A DNA stretch of 64,000 nucleotides from Bicyclus anynana (Eukaryota > Arthropoda > Insecta > Lepidoptera > Nymphalidae): the NCBI RefSeq assembly GCF_947172395.1, contig NC_069110.1, positions 8,252,127-8,316,126 of the forward strand, given 5' to 3'. Positions 54,455-64,000 of the stretch are shown piece by piece. The translations under genes were made by a program, and so were the position numbers. How positions within the stretch are numbered: the stretch's first letter is position 1; every line of letters starts with the position of its first letter. The notes under the pieces were generated by a model that saw nothing but the letters and a program-made list of their open reading frames with translations, was not told the origin of the DNA and ran no database searches.

Positions 54455-56764
54455 ATGATACGCACACTCTTCGTGCTTATTAGCGTTGTGAAGGTATTTA
54501 CATTACCTGTAGACGACCCAATTCGCATTGACTTACCAGTGTACGATCCACCACAATCTGATACAACTGGCACTTTGGCTCAATCTACGCCACAAGAGAA
54601 TTCTGAACATGAAAGCAACGAAAGGCCAGTGACAATTGTCTTGGGCAGCAAAGTAAATTCTAATTCACTGGTACGTATCAAAGTCGTAAAGTTACGAGTA
54701 GATATAAACATGTTAGATAAGTATCACTGTGAAACTCATTATTAGGTAATAATCGATTAATCATTTCTATACTAATGATATACTTACTTCCAATCGTTTC
54801 TAGAATCGATGATATCATAGATGCACTATGAAAGTTATATTTTGTAATAATAATAACGGAATCAATGTTGAGTCAACTATTATTGTTCCGATAGTTGTTT
54901 CAGTCTCTCAGATGGTCTTATAGCGAAAAGCTTCGACCAACACCTTAAGCTTTCGCTTAACCGTTGGATCAAGAGTCGGATACAGAAGACAGTGATTCTT
55001 GAGACGGCCTGTATTGTGAGGAGTTTCCTCACTCTGGAGCACTGACCACCGGTTGCTTGGGCACTCAAAGTTCCCGCAGCGGGAGGGTTAATGTTTTTTT
55101 TATAAGTTTTTAATAGTGTTTTGTATATTTTGTTTGTATAACATAGTTAAATATTTTAAAAAAAGGAGAAATAAATAAATGAAAGTAATAAAGGAATCAT
55201 TACAGATAGGCTCCGTAAACTATGGAAGTGGTCTTTTTTCGCCGACGGTAACAAAACTGGATGGTGCTTTATTGGAAACAGAAGGAATTGCCAGTAAGGC
55301 GTTATCTGTAAAAGAAAATGTGCAAAACGCGGTAGCTGGGATCTTCCAGGTAACAACTTTTTTCGCCAGTATGGACTACTTGATTACCAAGCATTTATTA
55401 TCTACTCCCTACAAAAGGCTCATGTCCATCACCTGATTTTATGATGATGATTTGATGCAATTGAGCATACGGGAATGTAGGTACTAGATAACTAAAGAAT
55501 ACACAACTACGGACTTTTAATCGTAATTATATGCAGTAAAACACAGAACTGCCGTGTATAGCGCTAATTTGACTAATTTTGATGAGCTTTACACCCCAAT
55601 AAAAAAAAAATATTTTTTTAAATATTTATGGAGATATGAGTATACCAACTAGACTGTATTTCAAAAAAAATCATACCTAGTTTATAAAAGCATAAAACTG
55701 TAATTTGAGTTACAGTATTTTGGCTTTACTTATTTCGCGAAACAATAATTACAGTGTTATCGCTAGCCAATAGTTTTTGAGCCATCAAATAGAGCATTTT
55801 AGCCTGCGGAAGGCCTGCGCCGGGTGGGTGTTGAAGTTCCTACGTTCAGTGGCCGAGCCCGTTCGGCAATGCGTGTGAGTGGACGCTACAGCTGAAATCA
55901 TTATCAATGATTTATTTTTGACAGCCACAGCCGATAGTGGATACAATCAAGGAAGAAGAAAAATACGGAAACAGTGGCGATAAATTCCGTGATACGGGAC
56001 GAGCTATTGTCAATGGCGCCGAAGGAATATCTAACTTTGTGAATTCAATTCTCGAAGTAAGTAGAAAATATAATTAGGTATGACATTTTTTTTTATAATA
56101 ATGCCTTCAAGATAAGTTATTTTATATTAATTTATTATGAAACACGGCTAAAACAAAGGTACATGATACAACGTCGGAGTATGCCCGACAAGTTTCGGGG
56201 CTCTTAGTCATGAGCTGGCCGCAGCTCGCAGCGCGCGTTGAGAGAGGGGTTGAGGGGTGGGGAGTGAAATTTCGGTTACACTCTCCGATGGTTCGTGAAC
56301 GTCATTTTCCCGTCTTCTTGTAGACAAACCGAACTAACACGATCTTGCTCCAAATCTATTATTTGCGACAACGAATGTAAAACGGTTTCCACGGCAGCAC
56401 CCAGGCATGATCACGATTAAAATTCGGATGACGACTAACTTCTATTGCTGCATGGTCACGATTAAAATTCGAATGACCACAAATTTCTATTACTTCATGA
56501 TCACGATTAAAATTCGGATGACGACTAATTTCTATTACTTCATGATCACTATTAAAATTCGGATGACGACTAATTTCTATTGCTTCAAGTACCTACCTAT
56601 CTTTCTACCTTCTACCATATTTAGTGTGTTCAATATAAATGTTAATTTGTATTAATTAAGCTACATGTTTTTTTTGACAGGTTCCGAGCAGAATATTTAG
56701 ATCAATAACTCGAGCAGCTAGTGAGAAATTGAACAACTTGGGCAGCAAACTAGTAGGATTATAA
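54455..56764 (+). CDS. Small secreted protein, unknown family
   Basis: Four exons: 54455-54670, 55206-55349, 55925-56056 and 56681-56764. All introns are phase 0 with GT/AG borders; 191 aa and TAA. The ATG lies one base after an AG preceded by a pyrimidine-rich run (ttattttccag), so an upstream 5' UTR exon is likely. Residues 1-17 (MIRTLFVLISVVKVFTL) form a signal peptide. The next part (18-60) is acidic and Pro/Ser/Thr-rich, and the rest is polar with amphipathic helix-like stretches (KLDGALLETEGIASKALSVK, IVNGAEGISNFVNSILE, SITRAASEKLNNLGSKLVGL). No Cys appears in the reconstructed product, so it has no disulfides. I do not recognise the family. An AATAAA at 56970-56975 could end the transcript. 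Because all exons are phase 0 with lengths divisible by 3, exon skipping would keep the frame. Confidence 0.78.
54890..55180 (+). mobile_element. 5'-truncated LINE 3' end in intron 1 of the secreted-protein gene
   Basis: An open stretch ends GLIAKSFDQHLKLSLNRWIK...ETACIVRSFLTLEH then TGA (55046-55048 region), as in the C-terminus of a LINE reverse-transcriptase protein. It is followed by a short 3' UTR and an A-rich tail (gaaataaataaatgaa). The tail ends about 25 bp from the exon 2 acceptor at 55205. Confidence 0.6.
56130..56240. mobile_element. MITE 'gattatgaaacacggctaaa', partial copy
   Basis: 'ttatgaaacacggctaaaac', 'gtcggagtatgcccgac' and 'cttagtcatgagctgg' match 57239-57442. In intron 3 of the secreted-protein gene. 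Confidence 0.75.
56407..56586 (+). repeat. 45-bp minisatellite, four units
   Basis: Units start at 56407, 56452, 56497 and 56542, consensus 'atgatcacgattaaaattcg' + 'gatgacgactaatttctattacttc'. As 45 is 15 codons, an open repeat peptide results, but the array is intronic and there is no sign of coding. Confidence 0.88.
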
Positions 56765-56979
56765 AATGTATATTAATTAACTAAGTTGAATTTAAGGATA
56801 CTAATGAAATATACAAGAAATATTCTTTATGATTAAGACAATAAGTTACTTAGATATTAAGCTAAGATATGGATTGTGTGCATAACCGGACCAGAAATAT
56901 AAAAAAAATCTGGATTGGGGGAAACAAAATGTTTTAGCAATCTTTGCTCAGTATGTGTATGCTCACGAAAATAAAAAAT

Positions 56980-57235
56980 ACATGTGCGTCTCGGGACGTT
57001 CGACGGAAGTGGAATTCATAGACATTGTAGGGGCACCCCCAGGGGAACATTCAGCCGCTGAGTGTCGGTCAGGCTATACTTACGCATTGTCCGTTAGGTC
57101 CATCCAACAATGTTGACGAACTAGTCGATTGTTAGAATGAATAGATGAATAAATAAATAAATAATAATATATACTTATGCAATACACATATCACCTGCAG
57201 CAGGTGCCCCTGACCTATATAAAAAACTTCATCTT
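56980..57235. other. Intergenic, nothing recognised
   Basis: Directly after the secreted-protein gene. No ORF with features; possibly decayed repeat (ggggcacccccaggggaaca region). Confidence 0.4.
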
Positions 57236-57238
57236 TTT

Positions 57239-57442
57239 TATTAATTGATTATGAAACACGGCTAAAACTCACGTGATATTACGTCGGAGTATGCCCGACT
57301 AGTTTCGAACCCATACGGGGCCCTTAGTCATGAGCTGGTTCTTGCATCGCGGCACGATCCAAAATGATGTTTGGAGTTGACGTGAGTTTTAGCCGTGTTT
57401 CATAATCAATTAATATGAATAACACTCACGATAGTTTAAATT
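57239..57442. mobile_element. Foldback-type MITE 'gattatgaaacacggctaaa', complete copy
   Basis: Left arm 'attaattgattatgaaacac' + 'ggctaaaactcacgt' and right arm 'acgtgagttttagccgtgtt' + 'tcataatcaattaat' are near-perfect inverted repeats. The centre holds 'cggagtatgcccgactagtt' and 'cggcacgatccaaa'. Confidence 0.85.
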
Positions 57443-59129
57443 CATCTTTTTAGTTTTAACAGACTCTTGAATTATCTTACTGAAAACTTTATCTTTTTAA
57501 TTAATAACGGAATTAGTATGCAATTTTCGATTTCCAATTATTTTTTATAAGTTAGTTGACTATTACTCTCTAAATATTATTCTATTGCTACTTAGCTGTT
57601 ATAGTTTTCCTTGTAATTTCATTCTATACTCATCTATCGTGAATCTTTTTACTTATCCATAAATAATCGTTTAGCCGGTGGGATCACATGACTAACAAAA
57701 ATTAGCTCCCTAATTAAAATTATATTGGTAGAAGACCCTTCACAGCTTTCAAAGACTTATCCCACACTATGAAATAAACGAGTAAAAAAAAATTCATCCC
57801 TACTTTACATGCAGGGGAGGTAGCCTAAAAAATATATTTTTCAAGATTTTATTTTACCAGATTGTTTACATTTTTAGCATACATACTTATCCTAATTTAG
57901 ATCTTTCTAGTAGTGATAGTCTCTGCTCTAAACCGCGGACGGACAGACGGACAGACAGACAGACGGGACATGTAGAAACTATAAGGGTTCCCTGTGGACT
58001 ACGGAACCCTAGAAATGGTATCTTAGCAGTTTTCTTCTTTTATCATAACAACTTGGTTTTGGTTAATTTATTCTAAATCCAGGCACTGCATTCTATATTT
58101 AACTTCACCTATAGTAAGGATAAGTACTAGAATAAACAAAAACAGATTAATTTTGAAAACTTTATTACATTTGTGTAAGTCACAAACATTTAGTAATTTT
58201 ATGGAAAACGTATCGTAACGTAACTTTATCTTAAACTTCTATAATATTCAAGAAAAAAAATATTCTTAAACATTTTTAATTACATATCATGTTTCTATAA
58301 TTACATGTATATAAAAAAATACATCTGAAATGTCGAAAAAAAAAAAACAAAAAGAAATACATTTTTTTTTTTGCTATGTCGAATGTAAATATCTATTTAA
58401 CTTGTATATTATATACTTTTTACTACACAGATTATTCATTTAATTTTGATATACTAAGTAACTTATATAAAATTGATGAGATGTAAAAAAGAAAAAATCC
58501 AGTCTATCTAACCAAAAGTAAGTGTAACAAATTAAAGCAATATTATATATAACAACTATCTAACAACAATACATCAATAGTTAGGAAGCGAGCCACAGAA
58601 TATTAACGTCTTTTACCTATGATAGATAAGCATGATAAGTAACGAGTCTGGATAACGGTCGCATTAGGAGATTGCAGGTAAAAAAAAAAACATATTTTCG
58701 TTATATTTTCTTCGGCGACAGATTCTATTTTCAGTCGCCAGAAACTTGGTTTCGTGGCAAGAGATAAACTTCAAAGTGGAACGACGAAATTCCTTGATGC
58801 CATGTTTCTAGCAACTAAGTAAACGACTTTTCATATTACAACGAATAATTAATAAAAAAAATATCATATTAAATTATACTCTTTGTAATTATAATTTTCT
58901 TGATGATTCGAATTTTAGCTGATTTTAAATCAATAATGAACCAAACTTCATGTACCTTACTTATAGTGTAACATAAAAGAGTAGAAGTTAATAAAAATGT
59001 AACTAACAAACATTTACTGTCATTATCCAAAGATCTGTCAGTTTAGAGCAACCAATTACATTTATTAATTTATTTCAATTAGTTAGTAATATTTTCAACA
59101 TATCACCTTATTTATACTTATACATTATT

Positions 59130-59460
59130 TATACTTAAGTCTGTAGAGGTCAATTCTGTACTTGAAATATATTTCCAAAATATCAGGGGGTAATTAGTGT
59201 AGTAAAATTCAATCAGTAAATTTTCTGTCTGTATGTTCGTTATAGAAACAAAAACTACTCGACGGATTTTTACGATACAATTACTTCACACTCCTGGGCA
59301 GGTTATAGTATACTTTTCATCACGCTACGATCAATAGGAACAAAGCAGTGAAGGGAAATGTTGGGAAAACGGGAGGAGTTACTTCATTTTTACAGCGATA
59401 CTACTGTAAGGGTTGCATTAAAGAGGTCCAAAATCGCGGGCGTCAGCTAGTTTATAATGA
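59130..59460 (+). mobile_element. RTE-like repeat fragment
   Basis: 'ctgtagaggtcaattctgta', 'cctgggcaggttatagtata', 'gcagtgaagggaaatgttgg' and terminal 'tcgcgggcgtcagctagt'; related to 32884-33190. Confidence 0.65.
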
Positions 59461-59631
59461 GAACATAATATTACCTACGTATAGAACAAAATATCAATTA
59501 CAATCAAGTATCAAGGTAGTAGCAGTCCATAGTGTAATGACTCAACATAGGATTACCATATGAACAACAGTAAGTGACAACATCGCCCTCATTTATTTTC
59601 TACTCTTTTGTGTCGTACTATACCTATAGTA

Positions 59632-60107
59632 CAGTGCCAGATTAAGCTAGCGGGGGGCCTGTAGCAAATTTAAACAAGAGGCCCTTTTAAATTAAAAAAA
59701 AAACAAATTCTTATTTATCTTGTTCCCCTCAAAAATGACATTCATATTTAAAAATTTGAAGGTTCAAGATTTTCTTGAAATCTAAAAATATATTCTGTAT
59801 TTTTTTTTTTCAAATTTTAGGATTATTAGTTTCGGAGATTCAATTTGAATCAAGCTTGAACAGTACGAGTAAATATACTTGAATAACTCAAAAGCAATTC
59901 ATTTTAAAATTATCCTCATAGGAATATGTAGGTATATAATATCCTCTTTCATTTGATGAATTACACTATGCAGTTTGCAAAAAAAAAATTGTCCATATTG
60001 CCCACAAAAATTGACCTTCATATTTTTTCTCTCGGGCGCGGAGCCCCTATCTGAACGCGGGGCCTGTAGAAAATGCCACCTACCGCCCTATGGCAAATCC
60101 GACGCTG
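59632..60107. mobile_element. hAT-type MITE, 476 bp, with perfect 8-bp target duplication
   Basis: Flanked by ctatagta at 59624-59631 and 60108-60115. Termini 'cagtgccagatt' and 'aatccgacgctg' are inverted with three mismatches. The 8-bp duplication and CAG..CTG ends are diagnostic of the hAT superfamily. No transposase is inside. Confidence 0.9.
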
Positions 60108-61140
60108 CTATAGTAAGAGTATAGGTAAGTTAGGTACAGTAAGAATTATCAGCTTTTATAAAAAAAATCACAAATGGATTATGCTACTGGCTTAAGCTAC
60201 TGGCTCAGTAAAAAAAAAATAAAGTAGTATAGAAATGTAGTAAGTTCATATAAATATCGCATAAATGAGACAAATGTTTTTACAATACCTACATTTCTTA
60301 GTGAACATAGCATATTTGATGTGATATTCAACGACACCGATGGGAATAAACTATGAAATAAAAAAAAAAACTTATACACGTCATACGTGTTATATCGAAC
60401 AGTAGTATTTAGTGTAATATATAGTAATCTAATACACTTTATAATATACATTTACAATTTTCAAAACTAACACACGCATGTTCATCTACAAAATTGTTAT
60501 ACGTAAACTGTAAGATAAAGAAAGCATTATTGACATTTCACTTGTAGTAAAGAAAATTAAAGCTAGTTTTTATACAGTATCAGCACAATCAACACAATAT
60601 TAAGTCTAGGTACATTTTTGCATAAAATGCCAAGAAAGAAGAATTCGTTTTTTTTTCTATCTTCGCATTTTCGATTGTCAATAAGAAAACTAAGTGCTGC
60701 GAAGACGATTCGATGTGGCACACTAGATGTATCGAACTTCAGTGGCCATTTTACAGAAGACTATAAGAAGACTATAAACTATGTATAGAACTCCGATGTA
60801 GCACATTTTTTTATCTTTGGTATATTAAAGGTCAACCTTGACCACCACTGATTATACTCTAATATTACGTATTACATACTATTATGATGAATTTTATACA
60901 ATATATACTACAACAAAGCTATATATATAAATTGGAAGAAATACTATACAGGTTTGACTTTACTAGTAAATGAAATAAATTCTCCTGATTAATTAAAAAA
61001 ATAATTATAACAAAAAATAAAGAAAATAAAAATGTAGACAGTAAATAAAAATATTATACCTAAGGTAAATAAACGGAATATAAGGTGAATATCAAAGGTA
61101 CATATTTTTAATGTACACAAAAAGAAACAAAATATACCCA

Positions 61141-61526
61141 TACTAATATTATAAATGCGAAAGTAAGTCTGTCTGTAAGTCTGTTACCTTTTCTGGACTA
61201 AGCCGCTGAATCAATCAAGATGATTTTTGGTACAATGACAAACTGGAACTTGGAGCGAAACAAAGTTCTAAATTCTTAAAGTTATAGTTTTCTAAATTTG
61301 TGCATAAAATATTAAATAAATGTGAAAAATAATGTCATTCAATAATTTTTGAAATTCAGCCCTTTTAAAATTGAAAATTTTACCTGTATGGAGTTCGAAA
61401 TTTGTTATGAAAGTCTGTCAATTTTTTAAACATATTATTAGAGATTGTTAAACGTAATAGGGACCAAAAGGGGATGAAAGCTTAAACTAATTTATCGCAG
61501 ATGAAGTGGCGGGCCTCCGCTAGTAT
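61141..61526 (+). mobile_element. RTE-like repeat fragment
   Basis: 'actaatattataaatgcgaa', 'taagtctgtctgtaagtctg' and terminal 'gcgggcctccgctagtatat'; the ordinary lepidopteran element end. Confidence 0.7.
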
Positions 61527-61949
61527 ATCTATATCCTTTTTTTAAACTAACAATATGTACATCAACTAACCTATATTACAAGATAGTTAGATAAACATAT
61601 ATATATATAGGTATATATATTCACTACCAAATATTTTGACATTTAAATAATACTTTCATTGTAGGTATGGCGAGGACATATTTTTGACTACTACCATTAC
61701 AGTTACCCACTATAGTAAATAACGTTTACTAATTTAAATTTACTAACAATAAACAACAGCATTGTTGTTCTTAATCAATTTTAATGAAGTAAAGCATATT
61801 AACTGCAGCATACATATTTCTTCAGATATTAGACATCAAGTATAGGGAAATTATAATACGACGAATGTACAATGCACATAATATTTTAATCCTACTGGCT
61901 GCAATCATGCAAGTCAATACTACAACTATATAAACAGACAACTATATAA

Positions 61950-62307
61950 ACAGGGTGCTCGGGAGTATTTCCCATAACTTCAAGGTGTTGACGAGTAAAC
62001 CAATAAGAGCCGAAATGCATTATCAATATTTTTTAAACTACAAAATAAAAACTTTTTACTTTGTCATACAAAGTAATTCAAATAATTCTGACTATCCATG
62101 TAATACAATTTTAAAATACGTCAAACTTGGCTACGTCATAATTATAAGGATGCGTATAAGAGACACATTTTAAGATCTATTTACAAAAGAAATATTATTT
62201 ACCCCGAAAATATTAATTTTAGAACACACGTTCCTTGAACTTTTTAAATTAAATTTTGGTAAAGAATATAACCCCAGAGTTATGGGAAATACTCCCGAGC
62301 ACCCTGT
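61950..62307. mobile_element. MITE with perfect 30-bp terminal inverted repeats
   Basis: 61950-61979 (acagggtgctcgggagtatt + tcccataact) is the exact reverse complement of 62278-62307. About 358 bp, no transposase, target duplication unclear. It ends 125 bp from the USP stop codon. Confidence 0.9.
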
Positions 62308-62431
62308 ATACTTCACGGACGCGGATTCATCAAAACTGATAGGTGTTTTGGTAAATTCGCGTTAGGCTAAATTATATATTATTATAGTTCGAGCGTTCGC
62401 CTTTTTCTTGAGACTTTTATCTAACATTAAA

Positions 62432-64000
62432 TTAATCGGATCGCAGTTTCCGTACAGCCTCCACATATATTTTGTTCGTTGCCGATATCTCCATCCTAAG
62501 ATTTCGCGGCAGTTGCTCGAATGTAGGAGCCGGTGGCTCCTCGATATCCAATCGCCTATAAAACAGTATATACGGCGTGCTCGGTCGCTGGAGCTTGTTC
62601 AACGCGTTTTCCTCAACTTTTTTGACACTGCAGTCATTGCAGCTGAACCATTCGCCATTGTCCTTGACGAGCGTATAGTAGTGGCCTGAGTCAATGGTTC
62701 TTCCCTTATGTATTACCGCAGCGTAAACGGTGTACGCAGCAGAGGTCGCCTGGTTGGGGACAGTCGGCAACGATATCGTTTGGTTGTAATGCACATAGTG
62801 CATTAGCTTCGTCTGCTTCAGGTTCTTTACGTCAACCCTGTTCATATAAGGAATCAGTATCAAATATCACGTGGAATAACAACACTCAAACATTAATTGA
62901 TGTATATGTATAGTCTGCTAGGCTATTCTGTAACGATATTTTTGGTACTCGCAAGTGCGAGTTTCGAATTTACCTCTATCTCTCTCTGTTTAACACGATA
63001 GTATAGAATGAGAAAGATAGCGGTGAATTCGAAACTCGCACTTGCCAGTTATAAGAACCATCGTTAGAGAATAGACGTGCAGGTCGGGTAGTGTGAAACC
63101 TGCGAATATTTGATAAAATGGAAGGAAAAATACAAGCGATACCTCATTCGACACGGAATAAAATTCTGAAAGTGGCGTATTTTTTTTATTTTCTTTTTTA
63201 CCCAACTGAGTCAGAAGGAGGGTAATGTTTTTCTAGCGTATTTATGTGTGTATGTGGGTATGTGTGTATGTATGTCCATTTCTTTGGCACGCCCTACAGC
63301 CCAATCGGCTGGACGGATTTTGACGTGAGGTGTCATTGTGTTCGTTAGAGTTGTGGTAGTGAGGTAGTGACATAGGCTCTATAAATTTTCAAAATGGGGC
63401 CGTAAATGAAAAAGAAAGGTGTGGGGTGGGTTACTTTTTTACCCTAATAATATTGGTAACAAATTTAGTTAGTTTTAAATTTAGCAACACAGAAAGATTG
63501 ACATTCTTAGTCGAAGAAAATGCATTATCTAATAAATCTATATTAATTGGCCAATGAGCAAGTTTTCTTCATAAATGACACATTTAGGGTTATGTAGATA
63601 AGTAGATGATTTAGGGTTATGTAGAACAAAAAGTGTGGTTAGATTTGACTTCTAATTTGTAACTGTGTTCAATTGAATAAGTGATAAATTGCGATGTTTA
63701 AGGAAGAGAGATATTAGATATATAATAATGAATAAAAAAAATGTATGCTTACTTAAAGTGCTTCAGCACTAGTATTAAATATTTCGGCGTATTTTCAATA
63801 ACTACACTCCTTTCAGCGTCGCGCAGGTCGCCACATTCGCGGCACTGGTACTTGTTATCTCCACACAGGCTCTCTTTAGAGAAATAATAGTCGAGCAAAC
63901 TCTGGACACTGTGTTGCTTTCCCTCGGGCTTCTCTGGGAACGCGAGTTGCAGATCACGAAACAAGTCGCGGGAGAACGAAGAAGACTGGCAAGAGCCGCA
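62432..64000 (-). CDS. Ubiquitin carboxyl-terminal hydrolase, USP35/USP38-like (3' part)
   Basis: Cysteine protease of the USP (C19) family that removes ubiquitin from proteins. Two exons are visible: 63753-64000 (continues past the window edge) and 62432-62837, with matching phase (AA|G makes Lys), giving 217 C-terminal residues and a stop. The upstream exon begins CGSCQSSSFSRDLFRDL and has the zinc-binding YQCRECGDLRDAE and the YLILVLKHFK core. The last exon holds the catalytic His box DSGHYYTLVK and the YAAVIHKG and YILFYRR segments that close the fold. The spacing and wording (LLDYYF, GDNKYQCRECGDLRDAERS) are closest to USP35/38 as I remember them. The Cys box lies outside the window. A 36-residue tail after the catalytic domain is Lys/Arg-rich. 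Confidence 0.9.
63195..63450 (+). mobile_element. Dispersed repeat in the USP intron
   Basis: 'acccaactgagtcagaagga', 'gtgtgtatgtgggtatgtgt', 'cacgccctacagcccaatcg' and 'gctggacggattttgacgtg' form a repeat type common in Lepidoptera. Confidence 0.55.

Larger units (their letters stand above)
58145..62431 (-). other. Probable long 3' UTR / downstream region of the USP gene
   Basis: No other gene is seen between the USP stop codon and 58145. A minus-strand AATAAA lies at about 58160-58166 (plus 'ctttattaca'), in a T/A-rich context typical of a 3' end. If this is the site, the 3' UTR would be about 4.3 kb and include the hAT element and the TIR MITE below. RNA reads would settle this. Confidence 0.35.

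Noticed and set aside
54880..55068. Minus-strand ORF of 62 residues
   Set aside because: The plus strand of the same segment is an open LINE C-terminus followed by an A-rich tail, so the minus frame is its shadow.
1..64000. CRISPR arrays, bacterial operons or phage-like systems
   Set aside because: The window is plainly nuclear DNA of an insect. The tandem arrays have no spacers and no cas-like genes are present.

Overview
This is a eukaryotic, AT-rich, intron-containing and repeat-dense nuclear window. The evidence points to a moth or butterfly (Lepidoptera): short exons with GT..AG introns, a tRNA-headed SINE ending in a GAT-rich tail, many TIR/foldback MITEs of types I know from lepidopteran genomes, decayed RTE-like ends reading 'gcgggcgtccgctagt', and insect-like proteins. 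The species cannot be named from the sequence.

Layout. Positions 1-16.4 kb hold no gene I can support; they contain MITEs, foldback elements, a 130-bp tandem array, CCCTA minisatellites and a hAT-type MITE. 16.4-28.1 kb (minus) holds a complete 11-coding-exon polypeptide N-acetylgalactosaminyltransferase of the GALNT11/Pgant35A type (692 aa), whose splice phases all agree. Head to head with it, 28.7-40.25 kb (plus) holds an 8-exon gene for a 408-aa multi-pass membrane protein of an uncharacterised family. Its first coding exon appears to be a 21-bp microexon, and its first intron contains a 200-N assembly gap. Next come an intronless, diverged Rieske iron-sulfur protein gene (41.26-42.09 kb, minus) and a small four-helix membrane protein (45.77-46.28 kb, minus).

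48.27-53.43 kb (plus) is a full-length, apparently intact I-group non-LTR retrotransposon. It has gag-like ORF1 and EN-RT-RNaseH ORF2 joined by a TAATG stop/start overlap, a poly(A) tail and an 11-bp target-site duplication. 54.45-56.76 kb (plus) is a four-exon gene for a 191-aa secreted orphan protein. 62.43-64.0 kb (minus) is the 3' end of a USP35/38-like ubiquitin hydrolase that runs off the right edge.

The genes do not form a pathway: a Golgi glycosyltransferase, an unknown membrane protein, a mitochondrial complex III subunit paralogue and a deubiquitinase are simply neighbours. I found no undescribed multi-gene system. The most useful second looks are the uncharacterised membrane protein with its microexon, the intronless Rieske paralogue, the potentially active LINE, the coding-like minisatellite in the GALNT intron, and two probable assembly artefacts (the N gap with duplicated flanks, and a perfect 113-bp tandem duplication).
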